From Treponema sp. UBA4377 (GTDB lineage Bacteria; Spirochaetota; Spirochaetia; Treponematales; Treponemataceae), in NCBI GenBank assembly GCA_002391235.1, contig DGRX01000008.1:603-64602 (forward strand): a stretch of 64,000 bases of DNA, read 5' to 3'. The number at the start of each line of letters is the position of its first letter. Position 1 is the stretch's first letter. Shown here piece after piece: positions 1 to 7,225 of the stretch. A program made the position numbers and the translations under genes. The notes below the pieces were generated by a model. It was not told where the DNA came from. It did no database searches and was given only the letters and a program-made list of their open reading frames with translations.

Positions 1-430
1 TAGGTGGCTGCCGGGCTTTTTTTTTTAAACAATCCCCTGCCGGGGGCGGAGCGCGGCGGGGAAGTCCATGCCGAACCGTTTTTGCTTTCCCTTCAAGCTT
101 TCGCGCCGCGTTGCGGGCTTGCGAAGCCTTTTGGCTATAAACCGTTCGTTAGTTGTCTTTCCGATGCTTGGCGCGAAGTAGGCAGGGAGCGGCCTTTGCC
201 GTTCGCGCCGATTGGTTCGGAACGGTATGGCAGGAAAAATTCTTTCGCCGTGATCGAGTTTGCGAAGCCGGAGGCTGCCGGGCTTTTTTTTGTTTAAATC
301 GTTTCGTTTGGGTTGGGGCCGTCGCTTTTTTGCCGGGGACTTTGTCTTGCGCTCGCCAGGTTCGGAACTATATGGAGTCCTTTCGGTCTGTGCCGGCCAT
401 GCTGGTTCCGACCCCGGCAGCCACCTGCGG

Positions 431-452
431 CGACGCTTGCCGGCAAGCGTCG
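431..452. repeat. 22-bp perfect palindrome
   Basis: Two 11-base arms, CGACGCTTGCC and GGCAAGCGTCG, abut with no spacer and match perfectly. It lies in the non-coding stretch before udp, about 120 bp from that promoter's -35 box, too far for a simple operator. It could be a hairpin in a transcript from upstream or a protein-binding site; nothing decides between these. Confidence 0.55.
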
Positions 453-571
453 AGCCCGGTTTTATGGACGGGCCTAAAAAACGCTGGCGCGTTTTTCTTC
501 ACGGCCCCTCCATTTTGGGCAGGCCGCCGGGCTTTTTTTGCCCTTGCCATTCGTTCCTTCCGCAAAAAAAC

Positions 572-608
572 TTGCGCTTGGCGTCAAAGCGGTGTATAAT
601 ATTCTATT
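572..608 (+). promoter_or_regulatory. udp promoter, predicted leaderless
   Basis: The -35 is TTGCGC (572-577), then a 17-base spacer and TATAAT (595-600). Only 8 bases separate the -10 box from the ATG at 609, so transcription should begin within a few bases of the start codon. No Shine-Dalgarno sequence is present. Confidence 0.75.
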
Positions 609-1388
609 ATGGTAGATTACACAGAAGGTTCAGGAAAACAGTATCATACAGGAGTGGGGCCGGGGGATGTCGGCGAGTATGTCATTATGCCGGGGGATCC
701 CAAACGATGCGCCAAGATTGCGGAGCATTTTGAGAACGCCAAGCTTGTGGCCGACGTGCGCGAGTACACTACTTATACCGGAACGCTTGACGGCGTTAAG
801 GTGAGCGTAACTTCCACCGGTATCGGCGGACCTAGCGCCGCGATCGCGATTGACGAGTTGGCCAAGGTCGGCGCCAAGACTTTTGTGCGCGTTGGAACTT
901 GCGGCGGAATGCAGGAAGACGTTTTGGGCGGAGACATCGTAATTGCCACCGGCGCCGTCCGCATGGAAGGAACCAGCCGCGAATTCGCGCCGATTGAGTA
1001 CCCAGCTGTTCCGGATTTTGGCGTGACCACCGCGCTTGTCGACGCGGCGCGCTCGTTGGGAATACGCCACCATGTGGGCGTCGTCCAGTGCAAGGACTCT
1101 TTTTTTGGCCAGCATGAGCCTGAGATTATGCCTGTAAATTACGAGCTTGAAAACAAGTGGCAGGCTTGGCTTAAGATGGGCTGCCTGGCGTCGGAAATGG
1201 AAAGCGCCGCGCTCTTTGTGGCCGGGCAATTCCTAAAGGTTCGATGCGGCTCCTGCTTTTTGGTTGTGGCAAACCAAGAGCGCGCCAAAAAGGGCTTGGA
1301 AAACAAGCAGGCGCATGACACCGAGCTTGCGATTAAAACGGCTGTTGAAGCTTTGCGCCTTTTGATAAAGCGAGACGCGCAAAAGTAG
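609..1388 (+). CDS. udp: uridine phosphorylase
   Basis: Uridine phosphorylase, which splits uridine with phosphate into uracil and ribose-1-phosphate in cytoplasmic pyrimidine salvage. Its 259 residues fit the family (E. coli Udp has 253). Visible are the phosphate-site motif GDPKR at 29-33, RVGTCGG at 94-100, FGQHEP at 166-171, which matches the Gln-bearing loop that recognises uracil, and EMESAAL at 196-202 for ribose binding. The promoter lies directly before the ATG, so no earlier start is possible. It appears to be a single-gene unit, because the next gene has its own promoter. Purine nucleoside phosphorylase is the main alternative but fits the FGQ loop less well. Confidence 0.9.
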   Translation: MVDYTEGSGKQYHTGVGPGDVGEYVIMPGDPKRCAKIAEHFENAKLVADVREYTTYTGTLDGVKVSVTSTGIGGPSAAIAIDELAKVGAKTFVRVGTCGGMQEDVLGGDIVIATGAVRMEGTSREFAPIEYPAVPDFGVTTALVDAARSLGIRHHVGVVQCKDSFFGQHEPEIMPVNYELENKWQAWLKMGCLASEMESAALFVAGQFLKVRCGSCFLVVANQERAKKGLENKQAHDTELAIKTAVEALRLLIKRDAQK

Positions 1389-1437
1389 ACGCGGCTTTCG
1401 TTATGACACTATTAAGCTCGCGCTTGCTAGAGGGTTT

Positions 1438-1532
1438 TAGGGGCTATGCCCCTAGGAGAGGGGGTAGGCGCAAATGCGAGCGCGGACGGATTTTTGAGCG
1501 GGAGCATTGGAGCCGAGGGGGAGGCTTCCCCC
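1438..1532. other. hairpins between udp and the Rrf2 gene
   Basis: The 213-base gap holds two clear hairpins: TAGGGGC-TAT-GCCCCTA at 1438-1454 and GGGGGA-GGCT-TCCCCC at 1517-1532, the second followed by TTAAAATA. They may end udp transcription, although neither has a strong T tract on the plus strand. No open frame here looks real. Confidence 0.4.
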
Positions 1533-1562
1533 TTAAAATACCTATTTTTTCACTAGGAATAC

Positions 1563-1601
1563 TTGCACTAATTTTTTTTTCGCGCTATAATTGCACTCAA
1601 G
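1563..1601 (+). promoter_or_regulatory. Rrf2 gene promoter, predicted nearly leaderless
   Basis: TTGCAC (1563-1568), 17-base spacer, TATAAT (1586-1591), then only 10 bases to the ATG at 1602. No ribosome binding site can be fitted. Confidence 0.75.
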
Positions 1602-2036
1602 ATGAAAATTTCCACCAGAGGGCGATACGCCTTAAGATTTATGATTTATTTAGCCCAGCGTTCCAACGGAAACTTTATCGCGCTGAAGGACGTTTCGGAA
1701 AACGAGGGAATCTCCATAAAATACTTGGAGCAAATCACGGGCTTTTTGTCAAAGAGCGGCTTGCTTTTGAGCGTTCGTGGGCCGGCCGGAGGATACAAGC
1801 TGAGCAAGGCGCCCGAACAATACACTGCCGGAGAAATTTTGCGCGTGACCGAAGGCGACCTTAGCCCCGTGGCTGCCGACGAGACTGAGTCTGCCGGCGA
1901 GGGGAACGGAAGGGCCAACACGCAAAAGTTTTGGGAAGGCCTTCAAAAGGCGATTGACGACTACTTGGACAGCGTGACCTTGCAGGACTTGGTTGAGCAA
2001 AGCGCGTGCCAAGACAGTTATATGTACATGATATAA
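1602..2036 (+). CDS. Rrf2 family transcriptional regulator
   Basis: A 144-residue Rrf2/IscR-type winged-helix regulator. The N-terminal 80 residues carry the family signature: KISTRGRYALR at the start, the SxKYLEQI recognition-helix region and VRGPAGGYKLSK of the wing. Members such as IscR, NsrR and RsrR bind an Fe-S cluster through three cysteines near residues 90-105. Here that stretch has no cysteine; the only one is near residue 136. Cluster sensing of the IscR kind is therefore unlikely, and the ligand is unknown. It lies just upstream of mnmA on the same strand, about 100 bases away, and could be co-transcribed with it, but a direct target cannot be named from sequence. Confidence 0.85.
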   Translation: MKISTRGRYALRFMIYLAQRSNGNFIALKDVSENEGISIKYLEQITGFLSKSGLLLSVRGPAGGYKLSKAPEQYTAGEILRVTEGDLSPVAADETESAGEGNGRANTQKFWEGLQKAIDDYLDSVTLQDLVEQSACQDSYMYMI

Positions 2037-2140
2037 GGTTGGTCAAGGCGCGCTTCGCTTAAAGCCTTGACTCAACCTTTTTGCGGCGCGAGCAAAATTG
2101 TCGCGCCGCAATAATTACTCGTTTTAGGAAAAAAATAAGT

Positions 2141-3370
2141 ATGGAATTTAAAGCATTGGAATTGCCGCCGGCGGGCTCGACCGTTTTGGTCGGAATGTCT
2201 GGAGGCGTGGACTCAACGTTGACCGCTCTTCTCTTAAAGCAAAGGGGCTGCCGCGTCATCGGCGTGACTATGTCGCTTTGGGACGGCCACATTCCGGCCA
2301 AGGGGGAGTCAAAGTCCAAGCACGCGCGCGAGTCCTGCTACGGCCCCGGCGAGGAAGAGAACATCGAGGAATGCCAAAAATTCTGCGCCGAGCAGGGAAT
2401 CGAATACCATGTTGTCGACGTTCACGAAGAATACAACAAAAAAGTTTTGGAATACTTTAAGAGCGAGTACCGCGCTGGCCGCACGCCAAACCCTTGCATA
2501 ATGTGCAACAGGAACATTAAGTTTGGCGCGATGCTGGAACAAATCGACAAGCTTGGAATAAAATACGATTATTTTTGCACGGGCCACTACGCCAAAATCG
2601 TCCGGCCTTCCAGCGGCCTTTTTGGAACGGACGCGCGCCCGGCGATGATTTCAACGGCAGCCGACTTAAGCAAAGACCAAACTTACTTTTTGTACCGAGT
2701 TCCTTCGACGACTTTGGAAAAGGTTCGCTTCCCCTTGGCGGCCGTAAAAAAGTCCGAGGTCTTTGAGCTTGCGCGCGCGGCGGGGCTTGAAGCCGCCAAC
2801 CGCGAGGAAAGCCAGGATTTTATCGGGCAGGAATACTTTGACGACTTGTTTTCGGACAGGCCTGGAATTCCAGGCGACATAATCGATTTGGACGGCCATG
2901 TTTTGGGAAGGCACAAGGGCGTCGAGCATTACACGGTGGGCCAGCGGCGCGGCCTTGGAGTCGCGGTAAGCTATCCGGTTTACGTCCATTCGATTGACGC
3001 GAAGAACAATTTGGTCGTTTTGGCAAAGGAGGAGGACTTGTATTCCGACTCTTTGGTCGCCGACGACTTTGTTTGGCCGGGCGGAGTTGAGCCGGACGCG
3101 CCTTTTGAGGCCTTGGTCAAAATCAGGCTTGCATCCAAGCCGGTTGCCTGTACGGTGGAACGCTATGCCGCGGCTGAGAACGGCGCGCAAGGCAAAAATT
3201 CTTCGCAAGACAAAGAAGCGCCGGCCTTTGTCGGAACGCCCTGGCTGATAAAATTCAAGGAGCCTCAGCGCGCCGTCGCCCCCGGCCAGTCTGCCGTCGT
3301 ATATATAGACAATATTATCCGCGGTGGAGGCCTAATATCGATGGCAAATAGGCTGCGCGTTTCTAATTAG
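2141..3370 (+). CDS. mnmA: tRNA-specific 2-thiouridylase MnmA (CxxC variant)
   Basis: MnmA makes the 2-thiouridine at wobble position 34 of Lys, Glu and Gln tRNAs, using ATP to activate the base. The PP-loop SGGVDS is at residues 20-25, followed by the tRNA-binding and C-terminal barrel domains (HYTVGQRRGLG near 263-273). The catalytic positions are unusual. E. coli has DxxC plus a second cysteine in the ICFI motif; here the first motif is C119-IM-C122 and the second region reads ESQDFIG (223-229), two residues shorter with no cysteine. C66 in SCYGPG is a possible third ligand, a pattern resembling Fe-S-dependent tRNA thiolases. A Q/S/A-rich insertion near 343-363 contains the intragenic repeat. 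The start is the ATG after TAGGAA. Confidence 0.88.
   Translation: MEFKALELPPAGSTVLVGMSGGVDSTLTALLLKQRGCRVIGVTMSLWDGHIPAKGESKSKHARESCYGPGEEENIEECQKFCAEQGIEYHVVDVHEEYNKKVLEYFKSEYRAGRTPNPCIMCNRNIKFGAMLEQIDKLGIKYDYFCTGHYAKIVRPSSGLFGTDARPAMISTAADLSKDQTYFLYRVPSTTLEKVRFPLAAVKKSEVFELARAAGLEAANREESQDFIGQEYFDDLFSDRPGIPGDIIDLDGHVLGRHKGVEHYTVGQRRGLGVAVSYPVYVHSIDAKNNLVVLAKEEDLYSDSLVADDFVWPGGVEPDAPFEALVKIRLASKPVACTVERYAAAENGAQGKNSSQDKEAPAFVGTPWLIKFKEPQRAVAPGQSAVVYIDNIIRGGGLISMANRLRVSN
3202..3224 (+). repeat. intragenic in-frame repeat, mnmA copy
   Basis: TTCGCAAGACAAAGAAGCG followed by CCGG matches the repeat core found in the helicase and M20 genes. It is read as SQDKEAPA, the same frame as SQAQEAAA in the helicase. 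It lies in a surface-type insertion of the C-terminal barrel. Confidence 0.6.
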
Positions 3371-3380
3371 CGACGGCATT

Positions 3381-3432
3381 ACGGCAAGGAAATTATCCAC
3401 AGGTCCGCTCGCGCGGACTGTCGTTCTGCCGT
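3381..3432. repeat. structured repeat with GTCCGC-TCGC-GCGGAC hairpin, copy 1
   Basis: An outer pair ACGGCA (3381-3386) and TGCCGT (3427-3432) encloses the hairpin GTCCGCTCGCGCGGAC (3403-3418). The same inner hairpin with a different outer pair follows the CBM48 gene at 41403-41418. Both lie just downstream of a plus-strand stop codon. Confidence 0.55.
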
Positions 3433-3562
3433 CTTGTATCGCGACAACGTAATAGTCGGCGGCGGGATAATTTCGGCGCGATAATTGCAATCGAAAAAAA
3501 GTGACAAAAAGCGGCTCCTTAGTTGTCTAATATATGACAGCGAAAAATAAGGAGCGTATGAA

Positions 3563-3970
3563 ATGAAAAAAATCACTGTTTTATTTGCCGGAATCTTTTT
3601 ATGCTTGGCCGCCTTGGGCGCGGAAAACATAAAGTTCAAGGTTGGCGGAAGCGCAAGGCGCTACAACCAAATCAGAGTCATTAACAATACAAAGGCGTCG
3701 GACTTTGACTGCGAGGCCTTTGTTCTGGAAAACCGCGACGGAAAGCTTGTGGCCCAGGAGTCGATGGGCAGCGTTCGCTTGCGCAATCCAGGCGAAGACG
3801 ACACGATTACCACAATCAAGTTGATAAAGCGCGGAACGAATCTTGGCCTTGCGGTGCCAGAAAAAGCAGGCGAATTTTCTTACGTTGTTGAATACAAGAA
3901 CTATCCTTTGTTTGACATAATTGAAATTAATTTGCTTAGTTCCGACAGCCCGCTTGGAAAAGAATTCTAG
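3563..3970 (+). CDS. exported protein of unknown function, paralogue of the 35580-36389 product
   Basis: A 135-residue protein with a typical signal peptide (residues 1-20, cleavage after ALGA) and no membrane segment afterwards, so probably periplasmic. I recognise no family. It resembles the N-terminal half of the protein at 35580-36389: both have IRVINxTxxxxxxxEVFV-like text followed by a short polar segment and a second strand-rich part, and both are preceded by TAAGGAGCGT. The start is the ATG at 3563 with GGAG eight bases upstream; an ATG five bases earlier runs straight into a stop. A small all-beta fold is likely. Confidence 0.7.
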   Translation: MKKITVLFAGIFLCLAALGAENIKFKVGGSARRYNQIRVINNTKASDFDCEAFVLENRDGKLVAQESMGSVRLRNPGEDDTITTIKLIKRGTNLGLAVPEKAGEFSYVVEYKNYPLFDIIEINLLSSDSPLGKEF

Positions 3971-4005
3971 ACTTTTTCCATAATTCGCGCTATAATGTGA
4001 GAATT
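3968..4005 (+). promoter_or_regulatory. promoter of the 4006 gene, predicted nearly leaderless
   Basis: TATAAT lies at 3991-3996 with a partial -35 TAGACT at 3968-3973 (17-base spacer). The ATG at 4006 is 9 bases downstream. The earlier ATG at 3997 touches the -10 box and cannot be transcribed from it. Confidence 0.65.
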
Positions 4006-5721
4006 ATGGAAGAAAATCTAGACCCTAGCATCGCGGCGCTTTTGGCAAGCGTGACTCCTTCTGATCCCGACGCGGGCGCTTCCGCTTCTGGCGAAGGCGG
4101 AGACTCCCCTGACGTTTTTGGGGGAATGGGAGCCAAAGAAAGCAACTTTGAGCAAATGTTTATGGAACAGTCGGCCCCTCAAAAAAAGAGCGGCCCCGTT
4201 CCCGAAGTTGATTTGTCCATAAAAGAATTTAAGCCGATAGAAAAAGTTTTTGAAGAAGAAAGCCAGCATTACTTTGACGACCCAACTTATTACAAGACGG
4301 CCATTGCCGGCGAAGGCCAGGCTTCAAACCGCTTGCACATGGTTCTTTCAAAATACCTTTCTTGCAAAGACGTAAAGGACAAGATGGTTTACCGCCAGCA
4401 AGTCACGATGGCTTACTGGGAATTGGTCCACACGATGGCGCCAAAAACCGCCGGCAAAAATTTCCCGCTTCCCAAGCGAATGATGCTGCGCTTTTCGGTT
4501 TTGCTTCCGTCATTGTTCCGTCCCGAGCACAGGGAATTTTTTGAAAAGTCGATACTGGAAAACAACACAAACGAGCCAGTCTTTTATATGGACGAATGGT
4601 TCAAATACATTTCGCAGGGAAAAATCAAGCCCTCCACGACAGACGAAGTCCGCCAGCCCAGAAAGACCGGCGACGACGGCGGCCAGGCGGAACAGTTGCG
4701 CTTGCAGCAATTGCAAAGCAAGAACTCGGGCAAGCTTCAGCAAACAGAAAACTCCCTTAGCATGGCGGAGAACCAGCGCGGAATGTTGGAGGCCGAGCTT
4801 AAGAGCAAGATTGACCAAATTTGCGAGCACGAAAGTTTGATTGGAATGGAGCCGCACAAGCAGCCCTACAACGACTTGCAAAAAAAATTGTTCGGCGAAG
4901 TCACTTCCACGCTGCGATTGCTGAGCAAGAACGACCGCGACCTTTCGATCGCTTTGCGCGAATACCAAGACGCCAAGGCCGCCTACGATTCAGTCGAAGA
5001 AAAGCTTGAGGCCGGCCCCGAAGTGACCAGCGCCTCAAGCGCCGACATCGACCAGGAATTTGAGACCGTGCGCCAAATGGCCAAGATGACTTGCGGCCGC
5101 CAGGGAAACCAGTTTCCGATTTTCACGCGAGACTTTTTCCACTGCATGCCGCAGGGAACGGGCTTCCGCGAGAATGTGATAAAAGTTTTGGCTTGGATAG
5201 AGTCTTTGGATCCCGGCGCTTTCTGCCGCATCCACAAGAACGTTCCAAACCGCATCGTTCCATTTGTAATTCTTCTTCCGACATACGGCGACAGGGGTTT
5301 TTGTTGGGAACCCTTTGACCGCTACAACCGCGTGACAAGCCGCGGCCGCATCGTAGTTCCGATGTATCCGCGCGACCTTAAGGTTGCCGTTCTTACCGCC
5401 GTGGCCGACTTGCGCTGGCAGGTTGCCAAAGAAAAGGCCTCCTACTATTGGATGGAGGAAGGCTTGACCGGCCAGTACTACGAATGGATTGACAAGCAAA
5501 AGCTAAAGGGCGACCTTAAGCAGTACTTTATCCAGGACTACATTCTTTGGATGACAAAGGAAAGCGAAGGCGTCCAGCGCTTGGACAAGGAAGTGCGCGG
5601 AATTTTCTGGCGCAACATGCCCTTCCCGCAGGAACTCAAGGAAGACCTTCGCAAGCGCAGCCTAGTCTACGACGAGCTTTGCAAGAAAGACATGAACCGC
5701 GCGATGAGCGACGGATATTAA
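4006..5721 (+). CDS. conserved hypothetical protein with central coiled coil
   Basis: A 571-residue protein that I cannot assign. It has no signal peptide or membrane segment, so it is probably cytoplasmic. The first 60 residues are acidic and Gly/Ser-rich, residues about 65-200 look globular and helical, and residues about 215-335 are Gln/Glu/Lys-rich with heptad character (LRLQQLQSKNSGKLQQTE), a coiled coil. The C-terminal 230 residues are globular, aromatic-rich and well formed (KVLAWIESLDPGAFCRIH, VPMYPRDLKVAVLTAVADLR). Codon use matches the neighbouring core genes, which argues against recent transfer. The ATG at 4006 is chosen because the -10 box ends 9 bases upstream. Convergent with the glycosylase-like gene. 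Confidence 0.75.
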   Translation: MEENLDPSIAALLASVTPSDPDAGASASGEGGDSPDVFGGMGAKESNFEQMFMEQSAPQKKSGPVPEVDLSIKEFKPIEKVFEEESQHYFDDPTYYKTAIAGEGQASNRLHMVLSKYLSCKDVKDKMVYRQQVTMAYWELVHTMAPKTAGKNFPLPKRMMLRFSVLLPSLFRPEHREFFEKSILENNTNEPVFYMDEWFKYISQGKIKPSTTDEVRQPRKTGDDGGQAEQLRLQQLQSKNSGKLQQTENSLSMAENQRGMLEAELKSKIDQICEHESLIGMEPHKQPYNDLQKKLFGEVTSTLRLLSKNDRDLSIALREYQDAKAAYDSVEEKLEAGPEVTSASSADIDQEFETVRQMAKMTCGRQGNQFPIFTRDFFHCMPQGTGFRENVIKVLAWIESLDPGAFCRIHKNVPNRIVPFVILLPTYGDRGFCWEPFDRYNRVTSRGRIVVPMYPRDLKVAVLTAVADLRWQVAKEKASYYWMEEGLTGQYYEWIDKQKLKGDLKQYFIQDYILWMTKESEGVQRLDKEVRGIFWRNMPFPQELKEDLRKRSLVYDELCKKDMNRAMSDGY

Positions 5722-5742
5722 TACCAATAATTAAAGCAAAGA

Positions 5743-5893
5743 AAAAACGCTCCCAGTCGCGGCTGCGTCTGCTCGGCGCCGCTCGATATCGTCGCTACTC
5801 GCATTTTGCGCTTGAAACTATCAAACTCCGCCGCTTGCGCGGCGGCGCAAAATGAGAGTCGCCGCCAGCCGCCCCGCTCCTTCGCGCGTTTTT
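5743..5893 (+). repeat. structured palindromic element, copy A
   Basis: First of three copies. Outer arms AAAAACGC/GCGTTTTT (5743-5750, 5886-5893); middle stem CATTTTGCGC/GCGCAAAATG (5802-5811, 5845-5854); inner hairpin CCGCCGC-TTGC-GCGGCGG (5828-5845). The unpaired segments CTCGATATCGTCGCTAC and CTTGAAACTAT are nearly identical in all copies, whereas the stems differ with compensating changes. It lies between two convergent genes. Confidence 0.8.
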
Positions 5894-5937
5894 AATTGTT
5901 TCTTATTACCGTTAGTTTCCGCCGCTCTGGCGCTTGT

Positions 5938-6747
5938 TCAAAAAATTTCGTCGCGATGCCGCCTGCCTAGGGCGGCGATTTTTTTTGCCAGCGCGCCTTC
6001 GTCAAAACCGCCGTCCGGACAAAGGCCGCCTTCCTTGGCGCAAAAGTCGCGCAGGTCAATCAAAAATCTGTTCATCGAAAAATGCTGAAAGACAAAAAGC
6101 GAGTCCCAAACGGTGGCGGCTTCTTGGTCTGTTTGCGATTTTTGGGCGGCGGCGTTTTTTGGCTTGCAAGCGGTTGCCGCTTCCTTTAACTTGTCGCGGT
6201 AGGGGGCAAAGATTCCCTTGTCCTTTAGTTCCGCGTAGCCGACAAGCCAGATTTGCGCTCCGACGCCGGCTGCAAGTTCCGCGGTTTTTTGGGCGAGCCA
6301 AAGCTGGCTTTGCAAAATCAAGTCTCGCGCGGCGGCGCTTTGGGAAGCGATGAATTTTAGGTGCTTGGTCTTTGCCGAGTGAACCGGCGTCTTGTTCAAG
6401 ATTATCGCGTTTTTCCTAAAGTCCACGCCGAGCGAAGGATGGCGGGCAAAAAATCCTTGCGCGATTTTTCCGGCCTGGCCCACCAAGTACTTTTGGTTTT
6501 TGGCGCGTTGCTCGTCTTTTCCTGGATTGTCGCCGATGACGATTATTTTTATGTCGTCGTCCTGCGTTATCTCGTCAAGCGCGGTGTTGTAAACGACGGG
6601 CGTTTCTATCGGGTAGTCGGGCGTGTCGCCTTTTGCGGCCGCCTTTTGCAAGGGAACTAATTGCGTGGCCAGCGCGCTCCACTCATCGCATTTTTTTTTG
6701 TATTCGTCGCGGAACGTTTTTAGCGCCGCGAATTGTTCTTTGTCCAT
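5938..6747 (-). CDS. uracil-DNA glycosylase superfamily protein
   Basis: A 269-residue protein with the uracil-DNA glycosylase fold signature: IIVIGDNPGKDEQ near residues 88-100 matches the family motif GxxPGxxE, followed by YLVGQAGKIAQGFF, the F-x-G-x-AG pocket segment. Near residue 224 is FQHFSMNRF, which may replace the usual C-terminal HPS motif. It probably acts on DNA or a damaged base in the cytoplasm, but the motif changes mean glycosylase activity is not assured. Residues about 191-211 hold an Ala/Gln/Lys-rich insertion built from the intragenic repeat. The -10 box ends 7 bases from the ATG. It is the only gene between structured repeats A and B. Confidence 0.72.
   Translation of the reverse strand: MDKEQFAALKTFRDEYKKKCDEWSALATQLVPLQKAAAKGDTPDYPIETPVVYNTALDEITQDDDIKIIVIGDNPGKDEQRAKNQKYLVGQAGKIAQGFFARHPSLGVDFRKNAIILNKTPVHSAKTKHLKFIASQSAAARDLILQSQLWLAQKTAELAAGVGAQIWLVGYAELKDKGIFAPYRDKLKEAATACKPKNAAAQKSQTDQEAATVWDSLFVFQHFSMNRFLIDLRDFCAKEGGLCPDGGFDEGALAKKIAALGRRHRDEIF
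6115..6169 (-). repeat. intragenic in-frame repeats, glycosylase-like gene
   Basis: Two adjacent units. Positions 6145-6169, read on the minus strand, match 32687-32711 in an unrelated methyltransferase gene at 23 of 25 bases and in the same frame (KPKNAAA in both). Positions 6115-6138 contain the CCAAGAAGCC part of the main core, read as SQTDQEAA. Confidence 0.65.
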
Positions 6748-6782
6748 CGATTTAATTATATAGAAAAAAATCGCGCGGTCAA
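6748..6782 (-). promoter_or_regulatory. glycosylase-like gene promoter, predicted leaderless
   Basis: On the minus strand TTGACC (6782-6777), 16-base spacer, TATAAT (6760-6755), then 7 bases to the ATG at 6747. No ribosome binding site fits. Confidence 0.72.
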
Positions 6783-6810
6783 GCGCGACCCATGGGGAAA
6801 TGCATTAATA

Positions 6811-6983
6811 AAAATAAAAAAAACGCGGCTCCCAGTTGCGAACGTCATTGCGAAACCGCTAGATATCGTCGCTACTCGCTGTCTGTGCCTTGAAACTATT
6901 AACGCTGCCGCTACCGCGGCAGGCACAGACAGAGAGTTTCCGCAATGCCGTTCGCGCCTTCGCGCCGCTTTTATTTTTTTTTA
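6811..6983 (+). repeat. structured palindromic element, copy B
   Basis: Second copy, same orientation as A and C. An A-rich left end and T-rich right end flank the stems. CATTGCGAAA (6846-6855) pairs with a TTTCcGCAATG segment (6938-6948, one extra base), CTGTCTGTGC (6879-6888) pairs perfectly with GCACAGACAG (6923-6932), and the inner hairpin is CTGCCGC-TACC-GCGGCAG (6905-6922). Core text AGATATCGTCGCTACTCG is conserved. The rest of the 6748-7225 gap holds two promoters and nothing else I recognise. Confidence 0.8.
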
Positions 6984-7170
6984 TTGCGTTTGCCCAGGGC
7001 AAATAAGTGGAAAGGAATTAAAACGCGCAGGGAAAATGCGGACGGCCGGTCGCTTTGCGCGTTAATCTTGCTGTTACACCCCAAAAGACGCAACCGCGAG
7101 AAAGGCCGTTCGATTTTCCCGAGAGCGTTTTGGATTTCTATGGTATGTTTGCCCATGGGCTGGGCGTGGC

Positions 7171-7198
7171 TTGACATTAAGATAAGTCTGCGTATAAA
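7171..7198 (+). promoter_or_regulatory. promoter of the 7226 gene
   Basis: A consensus TTGACA (7171-7176) and TATAAA (7193-7198) separated by 16 bases. It gives a leader of about 20 bases with a strong AGGAGG before the ATG at 7226. Confidence 0.7.
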
Positions 7199-7225
7199 AT
7201 CCTTTCGTTGTTTTAGGAGGAAATT

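Larger units (their letters stand above)
1..608. other. non-coding, hairpin- and repeat-rich region
   Basis: I see no supportable gene here; the open frames lack start signals and family features. A module ending in GGGC and a run of 7-11 T occurs three times (about 8-26, 269-290, 519-538); the second is preceded by a pairing arm, so it resembles a factor-independent terminator. GGTTCGGAAC-like strings recur near 215 and 358. Positions 101-125 carry a minus-strand copy of the repeat that elsewhere lies inside genes. A perfect 22-bp palindrome lies at 431-452. The end of the region is the udp promoter. Confidence 0.6.

Noticed and set aside
1..733. Several overlapping open frames of 60-157 codons at the window start
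   Set aside because: They overlap one another, cross the terminator-like T tracts and the udp promoter, show no family features and use odd residue mixes (many Arg, Cys, Phe).
3997..4005. ATG three codons upstream for the 4006 gene
   Set aside because: It immediately follows the TATAAT box and would lie upstream of the transcription start.
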